A stretch of DNA of 64,000 bases from Bacillus methanolicus. GTDB taxonomy: Bacteria > Bacillota > Bacilli > Bacillales > Cytobacillaceae. The DNA lies in the NCBI RefSeq assembly GCF_008764295.1, contig NZ_VTQX01000005.1, positions 62,001 to 126,000 on the forward strand, read 5' to 3'. This document shows positions 1-10,561 of the stretch, piece after piece. The stretch's first letter is position 1; every line of letters begins with the position of its first letter. A program made the position numbers and the translations under genes. The notes under the pieces are model-generated. The model worked only from the letters and a program-made list of their open reading frames with translations, did no database searches and was not told where the DNA came from.

Positions 1-1953
1 TCTTGAAACAGAATGTTTCTCCATATATTCAGACATATCAATTCGAATGATTTGATCCTCACTATCGAATAAAGCTTGTGCCAATGCTTTTGCAAGCTCG
101 GTTTTTCCTACACCCGTAGGACCAAGGAAAATAAAAGAGCCAATCGGCCTATTCGGATCTTTTATCCCTGCTCTAGCTCTAAGAACAGCATCAGACACCA
201 ATGTTACTGCCTCGTCTTGTCCGACTACACGCTCATGGAGAATTTGTTCAAGGCGCAACAGCTTTTCCCTTTCACCTTCCACAAGCTTTGCCAGTGGAAT
301 GCCTGTCCACCTTGCAACAATATTAGCAATTTCCTCTTCTGTCACTTCTTCACGCAGAAGTCTTTCATCCGCTTGCTTGCTTACTTCCTCTTCCAACTCT
401 TTCAATTCTTTCTCAAGGGACGGAATTCGTCCATGGCGGAGTTCAGCAGCTTTATTTAAATCATATTGATTCTCAGCCTCTTCTAATTCCCTCCGTAATC
501 GTTCCAATGTTTCTCGCTTTTCTTGAACTTGTTGAATACTTTCTTTTTCAGCCATCCACTTTGCTTTCATTGAATTGGCTTTATCACGCATATCTGCAAG
601 CTCTTTTTGCAGGGTAGCCAGCCTATTTTTACTTTGCTCATCTTCTTCCTTTTGCAAGGCAGCCTCTTCAATTTCTAATTGCATCACACGGCGTGTCACT
701 TCATCAAGCTCTGATGGCATTGAATCAATTTCTGTTCGAATCATCGCACAAGCCTCATCAACAAGATCAATCGCTTTATCAGGTAAAAAACGGTCTGAAA
801 TATACCGATCCGATAAAATGGCCGCTGTTACAAGAGCACGGTCATGAATATTGACCCCATGATGAATTTCAAATCTTTCTTTCAAGCCACGAAGAATGGA
901 AATCGTATCCTCCACATCCGGTTCCTGTACAAGGACTTGTTGAAAGCGTCTTTCGAGCGCTGGATCTTTTTCAATATACTTACGATGCTCATCTAAAGTG
1001 GTTGCACCAATACAATGTAATTCACCACGAGCAAGCATTGGTTTTAACATATTGCCAGCATCCATTGCCCCTTCAGTTTTCCCTGCACCGACAATGGTGT
1101 GGATTTCATCAATAAAAAGGAGAATTCTGCCCTCGCTTTTTTTTATTTCATTTAGAACCGCCTTTAACCGTTCTTCAAATTCTCCTCGAAATTTTGCCCC
1201 AGCGATGAGTGAACTCATATCAAGTGAGAAAATCGTTTTATCCTTAAGACCCTCCGGCACATCTTTCCGGACGATTCTTTGTGCTAAACCCTCGACAATA
1301 GCCGTTTTTCCAACGCCTGGCTCACCAATTAGAACGGGGTTATTCTTTGTTTTGCGCGAAAGAATTCGAATCACATTTCTGATTTCCCCGTCACGACCAA
1401 TTACCGGATCAAGCTTTCCCGCCTTTACTTCCGCAACCAAATCTCTCCCATATTTATTTAATACATCGTATGTGGCCTCAGGATTTTGTGAAGTCACTCT
1501 TTGATTCCCCCTTATTTCTTTTATTTCTTGAAGTAAAGCATCATATGTGATCCGTTCATTCTTCAACATTTCACCAATGCTTGATTGCTTATAAATCATG
1601 GCAGCGAGTAACATATGTTCAACAGAAAGAAAATCATCTTGAAGCTTTTCCATCTCCCGCTCCGCCTCAATTAATAATTTCTGCAATCGAGCGGTAATAT
1701 AGAGCTTATCCTGCTCCACTCCACTTCCAGATACTTGAGGTTTTTTGTGAAGCAATACATTTATTTTTTGTTCAAATTTTGCAGAAGGAAATTGGACTCG
1801 TTCTAGAATAGCAGCAACAAGGCTCTCATCTTGCTTCAGCAGAGCTAAAAACAAATGGTCTTCATCAACCTCCTGATGCTCTTTTGAAGCGGCAGTAGAC
1901 TGGGCACTAAACAAGGCAGCTTGCATTCGTTCCGTCATCCTGTTCAGATCCAT
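1..1953 (-). CDS. clpB: ATP-dependent chaperone ClpB (5' part; gene runs off the left edge)
   Basis: Hsp100 disaggregase that threads aggregated proteins through a hexameric AAA+ ring together with DnaK. The visible 651 codons cover two Clp_N repeats (about residues 1-150), AAA-1 with Walker A GEPGVGKT near residue 208, a long charged coiled-coil middle domain (about 410-525) that separates ClpB from ClpC, and the start of AAA-2 with GPTGVGKT near residue 611. The C-terminus lies outside the window. The ATG is preceded by AAAGGAGG at good spacing. A sigma-A-like promoter and a CtsR operator overlapping the ribosome binding site lie directly upstream, so heat-shock control by CtsR is likely. 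B. subtilis lacks clpB; many other Bacillaceae have it. Confidence 0.97.
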   Translation of the reverse strand, partial: MDLNRMTERMQAALFSAQSTAASKEHQEVDEDHLFLALLKQDESLVAAILERVQFPSAKFEQKINVLLHKKPQVSGSGVEQDKLYITARLQKLLIEAEREMEKLQDDFLSVEHMLLAAMIYKQSSIGEMLKNERITYDALLQEIKEIRGNQRVTSQNPEATYDVLNKYGRDLVAEVKAGKLDPVIGRDGEIRNVIRILSRKTKNNPVLIGEPGVGKTAIVEGLAQRIVRKDVPEGLKDKTIFSLDMSSLIAGAKFRGEFEERLKAVLNEIKKSEGRILLFIDEIHTIVGAGKTEGAMDAGNMLKPMLARGELHCIGATTLDEHRKYIEKDPALERRFQQVLVQEPDVEDTISILRGLKERFEIHHGVNIHDRALVTAAILSDRYISDRFLPDKAIDLVDEACAMIRTEIDSMPSELDEVTRRVMQLEIEEAALQKEEDEQSKNRLATLQKELADMRDKANSMKAKWMAEKESIQQVQEKRETLERLRRELEEAENQYDLNKAAELRHGRIPSLEKELKELEEEVSKQADERLLREEVTEEEIANIVARWTGIPLAKLVEGEREKLLRLEQILHERVVGQDEAVTLVSDAVLRARAGIKDPNRPIGSFIFLGPTGVGKTELAKALAQALFDSEDQIIRIDMSEYMEKHSVSR

Positions 1954-1965
1954 CTTAATTCCTCC

Positions 1966-1982
1966 TTTGACCTTTTTTGACC
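1966..1982 (-). promoter_or_regulatory. CtsR operator of clpB
   Basis: On the minus strand this reads GGTCAAAAAAGGTCAAA, a perfect tandem heptad repeat matching the CtsR consensus (A/G-GTCAAA-NAN-A/G-GTCAAA). It starts 9 bases downstream of the -10 element and overlaps the AGGAGG of clpB, so bound CtsR would block transcription or its early elongation. The repressor gene is not in the window. Confidence 0.9.
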
Positions 1983-1990
1983 TTTATTCC

Positions 1991-2018
1991 ATTATAAGTC
2001 ATTTTTTTCATATGTAAA
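1991..2018 (-). promoter_or_regulatory. Sigma-A-type promoter of clpB
   Basis: On the minus strand TTTACA, a 16-base spacer and TATAAT stand just upstream of the CtsR operator. No CIRCE (HrcA) element is visible, so this looks like class III (CtsR-only) heat-shock control. Confidence 0.75.
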
Positions 2019-2040
2019 GCCACCCATTGAAGAGGGTGGC
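2019..2040 (-). terminator. Possible terminator or inverted repeat between the YjzC-like gene and clpB
   Basis: GCCACCC and GGGTGGC form a 7-bp GC-rich hairpin with an 8-base loop. On the minus strand only three Ts follow, and these belong to the clpB -35 box. It may insulate clpB from the upstream small gene, but the weak U-tract makes this uncertain. Confidence 0.35.
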
Positions 2041-2141
2041 AAAGGGAATAAAATTTCATAAAAAATATAGTATACCAGCTCATGCATAGAAGCTGTTTAA
2101 ATCATACTTGTTACGATAACAAAGTCGGAAAGGTACCATGA

Positions 2142-2333
2142 TCAACCTGAATCTCTAGGTTTTGTTTTGTAAGTCCAATGGCGATTATGATTTGAGTTTT
2201 CAGGGAAACGATCCCCTGCTTTGAGTTTTATCTTTTTTGGGTTCATGACACCGTCACCCTCTTCACCTATCTCTACATATATTCCATTGTTCGGCGCCTT
2301 TTGACCTGCTCGAAATTTATGGCTCTGTCCCAT
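2142..2333 (-). CDS. YjzC-like small protein
   Basis: A 63-residue hydrophilic protein starting MGQSHKFRAGQKAPNNG and rich in Gly, Lys and Asn, resembling the YjzC family of small Bacillus proteins of unknown function (similarity judged by eye). An upstream in-frame start would add 16 residues, but AAAGGAG sits 7 bases before the chosen ATG, which decides the start. It is monocistronic, transcribed toward clpB and divergent from uppP. No signal peptide or membrane segment is present. Confidence 0.75.
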   Translation of the reverse strand: MGQSHKFRAGQKAPNNGIYVEIGEEGDGVMNPKKIKLKAGDRFPENSNHNRHWTYKTKPRDSG

Positions 2334-2507
2334 TGATACTCTCCTTTCCTGTTTGATAAAAATATTATTTCCTTTTATCAATCTTTCATGAATGTTTATG
2401 GATTGAAACTTTCTATTTAACTCCCTCGTCTATATTTACGTACATCAACATCATCAGGTATGTTATAGTAGAGATTGTGAATTTTGTTTAAAATCAGGAG
2501 GCATATT

Positions 2508-3317
2508 ATGGATTTTTTTGAGATTGTTAAATACTTTATTTTAGGACTTTTTCAAGGTTTCACTGAACCTATCCCTATTTCATCCAGTGGTCATTTGGAA
2601 ATTGCTGGTCATTTTTTAAATGTTGAAATCGAAGGATTAAGCTTTGCCCTTCTAGTGAATACGGCATCATTAATAGCTGTCCTGATTATTTATCGCAAAG
2701 ATATTTGGAGGCTGATTGAAAACGGTCTTTCCTATATCACAACCCGAGAAGAATCAGCTAAATCTGATTTTCGCTTTATTATTTACTTAATTATTGGAAC
2801 GATCCCTGCTGGTGTACTTGGGGTTTTGTTTGGGGATTACATAGAAAATAATTTAACAGGTGTAAAAGTGGTAGGAGTTACGTTGTTAGTGACAGGTATT
2901 GCCTTGTGGCTTATTCGTAATTTACGAGGACGCAAAAATGATGCAGATTTATCCATGCGCGATGCGATAATCGTTGGTCTTGCTCAAGCGGTAGCTCTCA
3001 TTCCTGGTATTAGTCGCTCTGGAGCAACGATTGTTGCAGCAATGGGGTTAGGTATGAAGCAAGAGACAGCTTTACGCTATTCATTTTTATTATATATTCC
3101 CGTTAGTGCTGGCGGGATGATTCTTGGTTTTAAGGATATATTAGGAGATGACAATCTCGCCCAATTAGCATTACCATATACCTTTGCTTTCTTCGCTTCA
3201 TTAATCGCATCATATTTTTCATTAAAATGGTTTATGAATATTATGGCCCGTGGAAACTTAAAATATTTTGCTATCTACTGTTTTATCGTTGGACCACTCG
3301 TATTTTTATTCGCTTAA
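2508..3317 (+). CDS. uppP: Undecaprenyl-diphosphatase (UppP/BacA family)
   Basis: Integral membrane enzyme that dephosphorylates undecaprenyl pyrophosphate to recycle the carrier lipid for cell-wall synthesis; overexpression of the family gives bacitracin tolerance. The 269-residue protein has about eight hydrophobic segments and both family signatures: an N-terminal [14 protein letters not shown] loop (the usual first Glu of the EGxTE motif is Gln here) and PGISRSGAT around residue 170. The ATG follows AGGAGG with 7 bases between; a TTG 24 bases upstream is rejected because it precedes the ribosome binding site. The Glu-to-Gln change and the Pro after TE are departures from the commonest motif. 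Confidence 0.88.
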   Translation: MDFFEIVKYFILGLFQGFTEPIPISSSGHLEIAGHFLNVEIEGLSFALLVNTASLIAVLIIYRKDIWRLIENGLSYITTREESAKSDFRFIIYLIIGTIPAGVLGVLFGDYIENNLTGVKVVGVTLLVTGIALWLIRNLRGRKNDADLSMRDAIIVGLAQAVALIPGISRSGATIVAAMGLGMKQETALRYSFLLYIPVSAGGMILGFKDILGDDNLAQLALPYTFAFFASLIASYFSLKWFMNIMARGNLKYFAIYCFIVGPLVFLFA

Positions 3318-3330
3318 TATTATGGAGACA

Positions 3331-3354
3331 GAGCAGCCGATTGGCTGCTCTTTT
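3331..3354. terminator. Bidirectional terminator between uppP and argF
   Basis: GAGCAGCC and GGCTGCTC form a perfect 8-bp stem with a GATT loop followed by TTTT. It lies between the convergent uppP and argF genes, and the minus-strand reading also ends with a short T-rich tract after the stem. Confidence 0.8.
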
Positions 3355-3391
3355 GTCATTGGCTTCTTAGAAGTCTATCGTTTCGCCAGCG

Positions 3392-4375
3392 TTATTTTAA
3401 AATTTCTACTAATAATGCTTTTTGGACATGAAGGCGATTACCTGCCTGCTGAAAGACGAAAGAATGAGACCCGTCAATTACTTCTCCAGTAACTTCTTCA
3501 CCTCTATGGGCAGGTAAGCAATGGAGAAATAAATAATCAGCTTTTGCTCCCAGAACAAGCTTTTCATTTACTTGATAATCCTTGAAATTGAGTAATCTCT
3601 GCGCGTTTTCCGCTTCTTGCCCCATACTCGTCCACACGTCCGTATAAATAACATCTGCTTTCGCAACTGCTTTTATTGGATCATTGGTAACAGTTACCTC
3701 TCCATCACTTTCACGGGCAAATTTCTTAGCTAGTTTAATAACTTCACTGTTTGGCTCATATCCGGGAGGTGTGGCTACAACGATATACATCCCTACTTTC
3801 GCGGCAGCAATCATTAATGAATGGGCAACATTATTTCCATCGCCAATATAAACAAGCTTAATTCCTTGTAATGTCCCTTTTTCCTCTTCAATGGTTAATA
3901 AATCAGCTAACGCTTGACATGGATGGTATAAATCAGTTAATCCATTAATTATCGGGATTGAAGCGTGATTGGCAAGCTCTATAACACGTTCATGAGAGAA
4001 TGTACGGATCATAACAGCATCAATATATTGTGAGAGTACTTTTGCTGTATCCGAAATTGGTTCTCCTCTTCCAAGCTGCATTTCTTGACCGTTAAGATGA
4101 ATCACTTGACCACCTAATTGTAGCATCCCTGCTTCAAAAGAAACCCTTGTGCGGGTTGAAGGTTTATCAAAGATCAATCCCAATATCTTACCTTGCAGAA
4201 CAGGGGTCGCTTCCCCAGATAGATAGGCTGCCTTTAATTCCTTAGCTTTCTTTAGCAGTCCTGTAATCACTGCTGGAGAATAATCAGCTAAGGTTAGTAA
4301 ATCTTTACCCTTAATGCTTGTGCTCTCATCTTTCGCTTGTAATGATAACATCTTTATTTCCACTTCCTCTCCCAT
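3392..4375 (-). CDS. argF: Ornithine carbamoyltransferase
   Basis: Converts ornithine and carbamoyl phosphate to citrulline in arginine synthesis. Carbamoyl-phosphate site SSTRTR is present as [12 protein letters not shown], with HPCQALAD and the ornithine-binding HCLPAHR motif near the C-terminus. It is the last gene of the argCJBD-carAB-argF operon and starts 14 bases after carB. The chosen ATG (327 residues) has GGAAGG 8 bases upstream; an internal ATG 24 bases later (319 residues) is also possible. The longest frame would begin inside carB and lacks a ribosome binding site. Confidence 0.95.
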   Translation of the reverse strand: MGEEVEIKMLSLQAKDESTSIKGKDLLTLADYSPAVITGLLKKAKELKAAYLSGEATPVLQGKILGLIFDKPSTRTRVSFEAGMLQLGGQVIHLNGQEMQLGRGEPISDTAKVLSQYIDAVMIRTFSHERVIELANHASIPIINGLTDLYHPCQALADLLTIEEEKGTLQGIKLVYIGDGNNVAHSLMIAAAKVGMYIVVATPPGYEPNSEVIKLAKKFARESDGEVTVTNDPIKAVAKADVIYTDVWTSMGQEAENAQRLLNFKDYQVNEKLVLGAKADYLFLHCLPAHRGEEVTGEVIDGSHSFVFQQAGNRLHVQKALLVEILK

Positions 4376-4389
4376 TTTAAGAACCTTCC

Positions 4390-7300
4390 TTACACTTTGA
4401 CACTTAATGAAGAATGCCAATCCTCCAATGCTTTTATCTCAAAATCTGTTACTTTTAAAGCTTGACTAAACGCTTTAAGACTTTCTGGTTCAGTGAAGTT
4501 TATAATCCTCCTCTTTGTTGCATGTTCACGCAATCGTTTATCTTCTAGCTCTTCCTTCGGATTAAAATAGGCGATTGTCGGTTCCTCTAACTCTTCTTCG
4601 CTGTTAGAGACGACGAGTTCAAAAGATTCAGCTAAATCAATGAGCTCAATATTTTCTTTGACCACAATCCTTCCCGAAGGCCGGATTGCCTGATGGAAAG
4701 CTTTGCGCAAAGCCTCTTCTTCTGAACTCCCTAAACTAATTCCCTCACCAGTTGAACGCATTTCCGCGCTAACCTTCGAATCCATCCCTTTTAAAGCATA
4801 ATTAGAGAAGACAGGATATTTTACACAAACAAACGGAATTGCCATTAAATTTTGGTCTTCATCAACTTTCGACAATTTATATTTCCCGAGCAATATTTTT
4901 GTCGCTATTTGCACAAGTGGAATACCTGTTACTTTACTAACGATCGGCACAGTTCTACTAGCACGAGGATTGACTTCAAGTACATAGACGTTATCATCCT
5001 CAATGATAAATTGAATATTCATCAACCCTTTATAATGTAAAAAGCTGGCAATTTTCTTTGCGTAGTCAGTTATTTTCCCTTTAACTGTATAGGACAAGCT
5101 TTGCGCAGGAAGGACGGATAAACTATCACCGGAATGAACTCCCGTTTTTTCAATATGTTCCATAATGGTAGGCATAAGAATATAATGTCCATCTGTGACA
5201 AGATCAACCTCTGCTTCGGTTGCATGGAGAAACTCATCTACTAAAAACGGATAACGCGCCTGCCCCTTATCGATATATTGCTGCAATTCAATTTCATTTT
5301 GAATGATTTCCATTCCTTTTCCGCCTATAACGAAGGACGGTCTTAATAAAACAGGATAACCCATTTTTCCAACCGTTTTCACTAATTCCTCTTCATTATG
5401 AACGATGTCCCCTTGTAAATGGGGAATATCCAAATCGTCTAGTAGCTGATAAAAAAGCTTGCGATCTTCTAGTAGATCAATAACATCTGATTTTGTTCCT
5501 AAAATATTTACATTCCATGCCTCAAGCTCTTTCGCTAAATTGATCGCTGTCTGTCCTCCAAGCTGGATAATGCAATCAGTTACCCCTTCAGCATCGATCA
5601 CATTTAAAATATCCTCCAACATTAATGGTTCAAAATACAATTTATCTGCAGTTGCAAAATCAGTGCTAACCGTTTCAGGATTGTTGTTGATCATTATCGT
5701 TTCCACACCCAGCTCCTTAAGGGCAAAGACGCCGTGAACGGAACAATAATCAAATTCCACTCCTTGACCAATGCGAATTGGACCACTTCCTATAATGAGA
5801 ACCTTTTGTTTTGAAGATGGGATTTGTTCATTTTCGCCAAAATAGGTTGAGTAGTAATAATTTGATTTTGCTTCAAATTCTGCTGCACAAGTGTCGACCA
5901 TTTTATAAGAAGGGACAATTCCATAATCTTGTCTTTTCATCCTTACTGCGTTTTCGTTAACACTCCAACATTTGGCTAAATATCTGTCACTGAAACCTTT
6001 TTCTTTAAAAAGCTGAAGTTCATTTCTTGAAACCTGAGAGAAACTCGTGGCATCGATCATTCTCTCAATTGAAACAAGTCTTTTTAAATAGGATAAAAAG
6101 AAATGATCTATTTTAGTTATATTATGAAGTTGCTCAATCTCATAGTCTCGGCGCAAAAGCTCCAATAAGATAAACAGCCTTTCATCATTTTGTTGGAGAA
6201 GCTGCTCGATTAATTGGTCTTTGCTGCTGCTAGACAAACCAGGTAGCTGTAAATCCAAGACATCAATCTCTAAAGAATGGATCGCTTTTAGCAGCGCACG
6301 TTCAAAGCTCCGATCAATGCTCATGACCTCACCGGTAGCCTTCATTTGTGTACCAAGCTTTCGTTCAATTTTTGGAAATTTATCAAAGGGCCATTTTGGT
6401 ATTTTTACAACGACATAATCAAGCGCCGGCTCAAAACTCGCAAATGTGTCTCCCGTAACCGGATTGATAATTTCATCCAATCTGTACCCAACAGCTAACT
6501 TTGCTGCCATGCGAGCAATCGGATAACCCGTTGCTTTTGAAGCAAGGGCAGACGAACGACTCACCCTTGGATTAACCTCAATTAAATAATAATTTTTACT
6601 TTTTGGATCGAGGGCAAACTGAATATTACAACCCCCAATAATTCCTAATGCAGAAATAATCTTAATGCTTGCTGCACGCAGCATTTGATACTCATCATCT
6701 GTTAATGTTTGTGACGGCGCTACAACAATTGAATCCCCTGTATGAATGCCAACCGGATCGAAGTTCTCCATATTGCAAATCGTTATACAAGTATTAGCGC
6801 GATCACGCATGACTTCATATTCCACTTCTTTAAAACCGGCGATACTTCTCTCAACTAAGCATTGATGAATCGCACTTTCCTGCAATCCACCTGAAACAAG
6901 CTGTGTGAGCTGGTCTTCATCTTCGGCGATCCCACCGCCTGTTCCACCAAGGGTATAAGCTGGTCTTACAATAATAGGATAATCAACCTTCTGTGCAAAT
7001 TGCTGCGCTTCTTCGACAGTGTGGACAATTTCGCTTTCTGGCACCGGCTCATGTAAATCTTTCATAAGCTGACGAAATGCTTCTCGGTCCTCTCCTCTTT
7101 TTATGGAGTCAATTGAACTTCCAAGCATTTTAACTTGATACTTCTCCAGAATACCTTGTTCACTTAATTGAAAAGCTAAGTTTAATCCAGTCTGTCCTCC
7201 TAATGTGGCTAGTAGCCCATCAGGTCGCTCCTTCTCAATAATTTTTTCTAACACATCCACTGTTAATGGTTCAAAATAAATGCGATCGGCAAAGTTAGAA

Positions 7301-7470
7301 TCGGTCATGATCGTCGCTGGATTATTATTGACGAGTATGACTTTATAGCCTTCCTCTTTCAAAGCAATGCAGCCTTGTGTACCGGCATAGTCAAACTCTG
7401 CTGCCTGCCCGATAACAATCGGTCCTGATCCAATAACTAATATAGTTTCTATGCTGGTGTCTTTAGGCAT
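4390..7470 (-). CDS. carB: Carbamoyl-phosphate synthase, arginine-specific large subunit
   Basis: Synthesises carbamoyl phosphate from bicarbonate, ATP and ammonia delivered by CarA. The 1026-residue protein has two homologous ATP-grasp halves, each opening with a glycine-rich segment ([17 protein letters not shown] near residue 12 and [17 protein letters not shown] near 560), and repeated EVNPR metal/ATP signatures. Its length matches the arginine-specific B. subtilis CarB (about 1030) rather than pyrimidine PyrAB (about 1070), and the C-terminal allosteric MGS-type domain is short and divergent. The ATG overlaps the carA stop by 8 bases (translational coupling). A GTG four codons upstream has no usable ribosome binding site. 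Confidence 0.95.
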   Translation of the reverse strand: MPKDTSIETILVIGSGPIVIGQAAEFDYAGTQGCIALKEEGYKVILVNNNPATIMTDSNFADRIYFEPLTVDVLEKIIEKERPDGLLATLGGQTGLNLAFQLSEQGILEKYQVKMLGSSIDSIKRGEDREAFRQLMKDLHEPVPESEIVHTVEEAQQFAQKVDYPIIVRPAYTLGGTGGGIAEDEDQLTQLVSGGLQESAIHQCLVERSIAGFKEVEYEVMRDRANTCITICNMENFDPVGIHTGDSIVVAPSQTLTDDEYQMLRAASIKIISALGIIGGCNIQFALDPKSKNYYLIEVNPRVSRSSALASKATGYPIARMAAKLAVGYRLDEIINPVTGDTFASFEPALDYVVVKIPKWPFDKFPKIERKLGTQMKATGEVMSIDRSFERALLKAIHSLEIDVLDLQLPGLSSSSKDQLIEQLLQQNDERLFILLELLRRDYEIEQLHNITKIDHFFLSYLKRLVSIERMIDATSFSQVSRNELQLFKEKGFSDRYLAKCWSVNENAVRMKRQDYGIVPSYKMVDTCAAEFEAKSNYYYSTYFGENEQIPSSKQKVLIIGSGPIRIGQGVEFDYCSVHGVFALKELGVETIMINNNPETVSTDFATADKLYFEPLMLEDILNVIDAEGVTDCIIQLGGQTAINLAKELEAWNVNILGTKSDVIDLLEDRKLFYQLLDDLDIPHLQGDIVHNEEELVKTVGKMGYPVLLRPSFVIGGKGMEIIQNEIELQQYIDKGQARYPFLVDEFLHATEAEVDLVTDGHYILMPTIMEHIEKTGVHSGDSLSVLPAQSLSYTVKGKITDYAKKIASFLHYKGLMNIQFIIEDDNVYVLEVNPRASRTVPIVSKVTGIPLVQIATKILLGKYKLSKVDEDQNLMAIPFVCVKYPVFSNYALKGMDSKVSAEMRSTGEGISLGSSEEEALRKAFHQAIRPSGRIVVKENIELIDLAESFELVVSNSEEELEEPTIAYFNPKEELEDKRLREHATKRRIINFTEPESLKAFSQALKVTDFEIKALEDWHSSLSVKV

Positions 7471-8545
7471 ATAATGCGGCACTCCTCTTGTTTTCAGTAA
7501 TCATCTGTAGAAATTCATCAAAAATATAGTCACCTTCTGAAGGTCCGGGATTCGCCTCCGGATGAAATTGCACTGTTTGCAGTGGTAGTTCTTGATGAGT
7601 TAAGCCCTCAACAGATTGATCATGTAAATGATAGAACCTAGCCACTAGTCCTGTTCCTTTTATGCTATCTTCATCAACCACATAGCTATGATTTTGAGAT
7701 GACATAAATACCCTATTCTTTTGATAATCCTTAATTGGATGATTGGCCCCTCTGTGACCAAATGATAGTTTTTTCGTATTTCCTCCCAATGCTAAAGCAA
7801 CAAGCTGATGTCCTAAACATATGCCTAGTGTTGGATACGTTTCAACAAGCTGGCGAATCGTTGGCAAAACATCCTGCAGCTGTTTTGGATCCCCTGGTCC
7901 ATTCGATAACAGAACCCCATCTGGAGCAAGACCAGTGACTGCTTTGTAAGACGTATTGTACGGGACAACTGTTACTTGGCAATCTCTTTCAAGCAGTGAT
8001 GACAAAATTGAATTTTTTGCTCCGAAATCGAACAAGACAATATGGGGACTGCCTTTCCCATATGTTTTCATTCGTTTTTCTGACACATGTGGAACCTTTT
8101 CCGATTCTATTGATTGTTTGCCAAGTTCGCTCATTCCTTGTTTCTTAGAAATAAGAGCTGGCATAGAACCATAGGAACGGATTTTCTTCACGATTGCACG
8201 CGTGTCAATATGGGATAATAGAGGAATTTTCCACTTTTCAAGATACGCTTGAAGAGAGTACGCTGCTTGATAATGGGACGCTTCCATATTGGCTTCATAT
8301 ACAACAACACCTGCAACATGAGGTTTCTTGCTTTCAAAGTCCTCTTCATTAATCCCGTAGTTACCAATAAGCGGATACGTGAAAACAATTATTTGATCCT
8401 TATAGCTTGGGTCTGTCAGAACCTCTTGGTAACCGGTCATTCCAGTATAGAAGACAACCTCACCCTCTATCTCCTCAATCGGAATATTCGTATTCCAGTT
8501 TCCTTCATATATATCTCCACTTTGCAAGTGTAAATATCCCTTCAT
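7463..8545 (-). CDS. carA: Carbamoyl-phosphate synthase, arginine-specific small (glutaminase) subunit
   Basis: Class I glutamine amidotransferase subunit that supplies ammonia to CarB. The N-terminal CarA domain (GDIYEGNW, then VVFYTGMTGYQEVLTDPSY) is followed by the amidotransferase domain with catalytic Cys in GICLGHQ and His in QFHPEANPGPSE. At 360 residues it is close to B. subtilis CarA. The ATG three codons into the open frame has GAGGTG 6 bases upstream. It lies between argD and carB in the arginine operon. Confidence 0.95.
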   Translation of the reverse strand: MKGYLHLQSGDIYEGNWNTNIPIEEIEGEVVFYTGMTGYQEVLTDPSYKDQIIVFTYPLIGNYGINEEDFESKKPHVAGVVVYEANMEASHYQAAYSLQAYLEKWKIPLLSHIDTRAIVKKIRSYGSMPALISKKQGMSELGKQSIESEKVPHVSEKRMKTYGKGSPHIVLFDFGAKNSILSSLLERDCQVTVVPYNTSYKAVTGLAPDGVLLSNGPGDPKQLQDVLPTIRQLVETYPTLGICLGHQLVALALGGNTKKLSFGHRGANHPIKDYQKNRVFMSSQNHSYVVDEDSIKGTGLVARFYHLHDQSVEGLTHQELPLQTVQFHPEANPGPSEGDYIFDEFLQMITENKRSAALYA

Positions 8546-8615
8546 GAAAAACACCTCAAACCTATACGTATATTTATATTATCTTTTTTATATTTATGCA
8601 TACACAAGATAAAAA

Positions 8616-9779
8616 TTAAGCCTTTAGAGTTGGCTCTACTACGGTCTCAACGACTTTTTTTAAATGAAGAAGGAACAGATCAATTTCAGAAATAGATGCT
8701 GTTAACGGCGGCAAAAGCCTAAGTACATTTTCTCCTGCTGCTAGGGCAAGAACACCTTCTTTTCTTAATGCTTGTAATATCACCTGAATGGATTGCTTGA
8801 ATTCGATTCCAATCATTAATCCTTTGCCGCGAATCTCCTTCACAAAGGTGCTACCTTGAAAAAACGCTTCTAACTGTGAGATTAAGTAATCGCCCTTATA
8901 TTCAACCTCTTTTAGAAAAACCTGATCAAAAATAATGTTCATCGTCGCATGGGCAGCCGCTATACTAATCGGGTTACCGCCAAAAGTCGAACCGTGACTC
9001 CCAGGTCCAAAAAAAGGTTTTAAATTTTCCTTCCCCAAAATGGCACCAATCGGGACACCACTTCCCAAGCCTTTCGCAGAAGTAACTATATCAGGATTTA
9101 AGGCAAAATGTTGAAAGGCAAATGGTCTTCCTGTTCTCCCGATTCCAGTTTGGACTTCGTCAACGATAAGGAGGGCATTCTTTTCATGACAAAGCTTTTC
9201 AACTGCCTGTAAAAAGCTCTTATCCCCAACATGAACTCCACCTTCTCCTTGAATGATTTCTAACATTACTGCAGCAACATCGTCAGTGAATATATCCTTT
9301 ACAGAATCGATATCATTATAGGTTGCATAAGAGAATTTCTCCAGCATAGGCCCAAATCCAGACTTTATTTTATCTTGACCTGTTGCTGACATCGTCGCAA
9401 ATGTTCGTCCATGAAATGATTTATTAAACGTGATAATTTTAGTCTTTCCTGTCGCCTTTCGCGCTAATTTAATTGCCGCTTCATTTGCTTCCGCTCCACT
9501 GTTTGCAAAGAATACTGCTTCCATCTTAGCGGCCGTTGCCAACTTTTTTGCTGCTTGCTCTTGCTCCCCACTAGCAAAAAGATTAGATACATGCCAAAAC
9601 CGATTGAGCTGATGTTCAATTGCTTCCTTTACCACTTGGGGTCGATGACCAAGATTGCAAACACCAATACCAGATGTAAAATCCAAATACTGCTTCCCCT
9701 CGCTGTCCGTTAAATAGCTTCCCTCTGCAGCAACAGGCTCCACATCCCAGCGGGCATAAGTCGGAAATAAATAACTCAT
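8616..9779 (-). CDS. argD: Acetylornithine aminotransferase
   Basis: PLP-dependent class III aminotransferase converting N-acetylglutamate semialdehyde to N-acetylornithine. It shows NSGAEANEAAIKLAR (PLP phosphate binding), the LIVDEVQTGIGRTG motif with the cofactor Asp, and the Schiff-base lysine in TSAKGLGSGVPIGA. At 387 residues the length is typical. GAGGGGG stands 6 bases before the ATG, which directly abuts the argB stop codon, indicating translational coupling. Confidence 0.95.
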   Translation of the reverse strand: MSYLFPTYARWDVEPVAAEGSYLTDSEGKQYLDFTSGIGVCNLGHRPQVVKEAIEHQLNRFWHVSNLFASGEQEQAAKKLATAAKMEAVFFANSGAEANEAAIKLARKATGKTKIITFNKSFHGRTFATMSATGQDKIKSGFGPMLEKFSYATYNDIDSVKDIFTDDVAAVMLEIIQGEGGVHVGDKSFLQAVEKLCHEKNALLIVDEVQTGIGRTGRPFAFQHFALNPDIVTSAKGLGSGVPIGAILGKENLKPFFGPGSHGSTFGGNPISIAAAHATMNIIFDQVFLKEVEYKGDYLISQLEAFFQGSTFVKEIRGKGLMIGIEFKQSIQVILQALRKEGVLALAAGENVLRLLPPLTASISEIDLFLLHLKKVVETVVEPTLKA

Positions 9780-10550
9780 TCATATCCCCCTCTCTTTTCC
9801 AAGAATTTTTGTACCAAACCATCGATCATGTTGATAAATTTTCTTCTTTCCAGCAACAATTCTTACGCTCTCTATTCCTTTTTCTAAAACGGACAACGCT
9901 GATGCAACCTTCGGGATCATCCCCCCGTATATTTCACCTGAAGCGATGAAATTTTCAACTTCATCTGCAGTGAGCATTTCTCGTACTGCTCCGTCTACCA
10001 TAATTCCTTCTACATCAGTGACAAATAAGCACTGTTCAACTTTAAGAGCTTTAGCAACAGCAGCAGCTGCATAGTCAGCATTAACATTTAGCTTCACACC
10101 AGTGTTCGTAATCGCTATTGGAGTAATGACAGGGATAATTCCTTGAGTTAAAATAGAGTGGATGAACTCACTATTCACCTCAGTAATTTCTCCCACATAA
10201 CCTAATTCTTCTTTGTTGATATAGCGTCCTTTTAACAAACCAACGTCGCTTCCATTTAACCCTAATGCTGAAAGCTTATGTCCCTCTAACATTTGAACAA
10301 GGCTGCGATTTGTCTTGCCTGCTAATACAAGCTCGACTACTTCTAATATTTCTGCAGTTGTTTTTCTTAATCCATTTACATACTCTGCCTGAACATGCAG
10401 TTGGGCCAACATTTGATTTATATCAGGTCCCCCACCATGAATAATGACAATTTGATAGTTTTGTTTCTTCAAATCTTGAAGACTTACAAAAAAATCTGTA
10501 GATAATTCTCCTAGGGTACTGCCACCGCATTTAATTAATAATGTCCTCAT
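9780..10550 (-). CDS. argB: Acetylglutamate kinase
   Basis: Phosphorylates N-acetylglutamate, the second step of arginine synthesis. The amino-acid-kinase fold is shown by the N-terminal IKCGGSTL nucleotide loop, HGGGPDINQML (substrate binding), NVNADYAAAAVAKAL and GGMIPKVASAL near the C-terminus. At 256 residues the length is normal. GGGGAG lies 6 bases before the ATG; argJ ends 11 bases upstream. Whether it is arginine-feedback-inhibited cannot be told: the N-terminal helix typical of the inhibited hexameric form is absent. Confidence 0.95.
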   Translation of the reverse strand: MRTLLIKCGGSTLGELSTDFFVSLQDLKKQNYQIVIIHGGGPDINQMLAQLHVQAEYVNGLRKTTAEILEVVELVLAGKTNRSLVQMLEGHKLSALGLNGSDVGLLKGRYINKEELGYVGEITEVNSEFIHSILTQGIIPVITPIAITNTGVKLNVNADYAAAAVAKALKVEQCLFVTDVEGIMVDGAVREMLTADEVENFIASGEIYGGMIPKVASALSVLEKGIESVRIVAGKKKIYQHDRWFGTKILGKERGI

Positions 10551-10561
10551 GCTTTGCTCCC

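Noticed and set aside
998-1504. Long plus-strand ORF within clpB and similar frames inside addA, addB, carB
   Set aside because: Antisense shadows of strongly supported genes, without ribosome binding sites or family features.
2484-2507. TTG start of uppP 24 bases upstream
   Set aside because: It lies before the AGGAGG and would translate the ribosome binding site.
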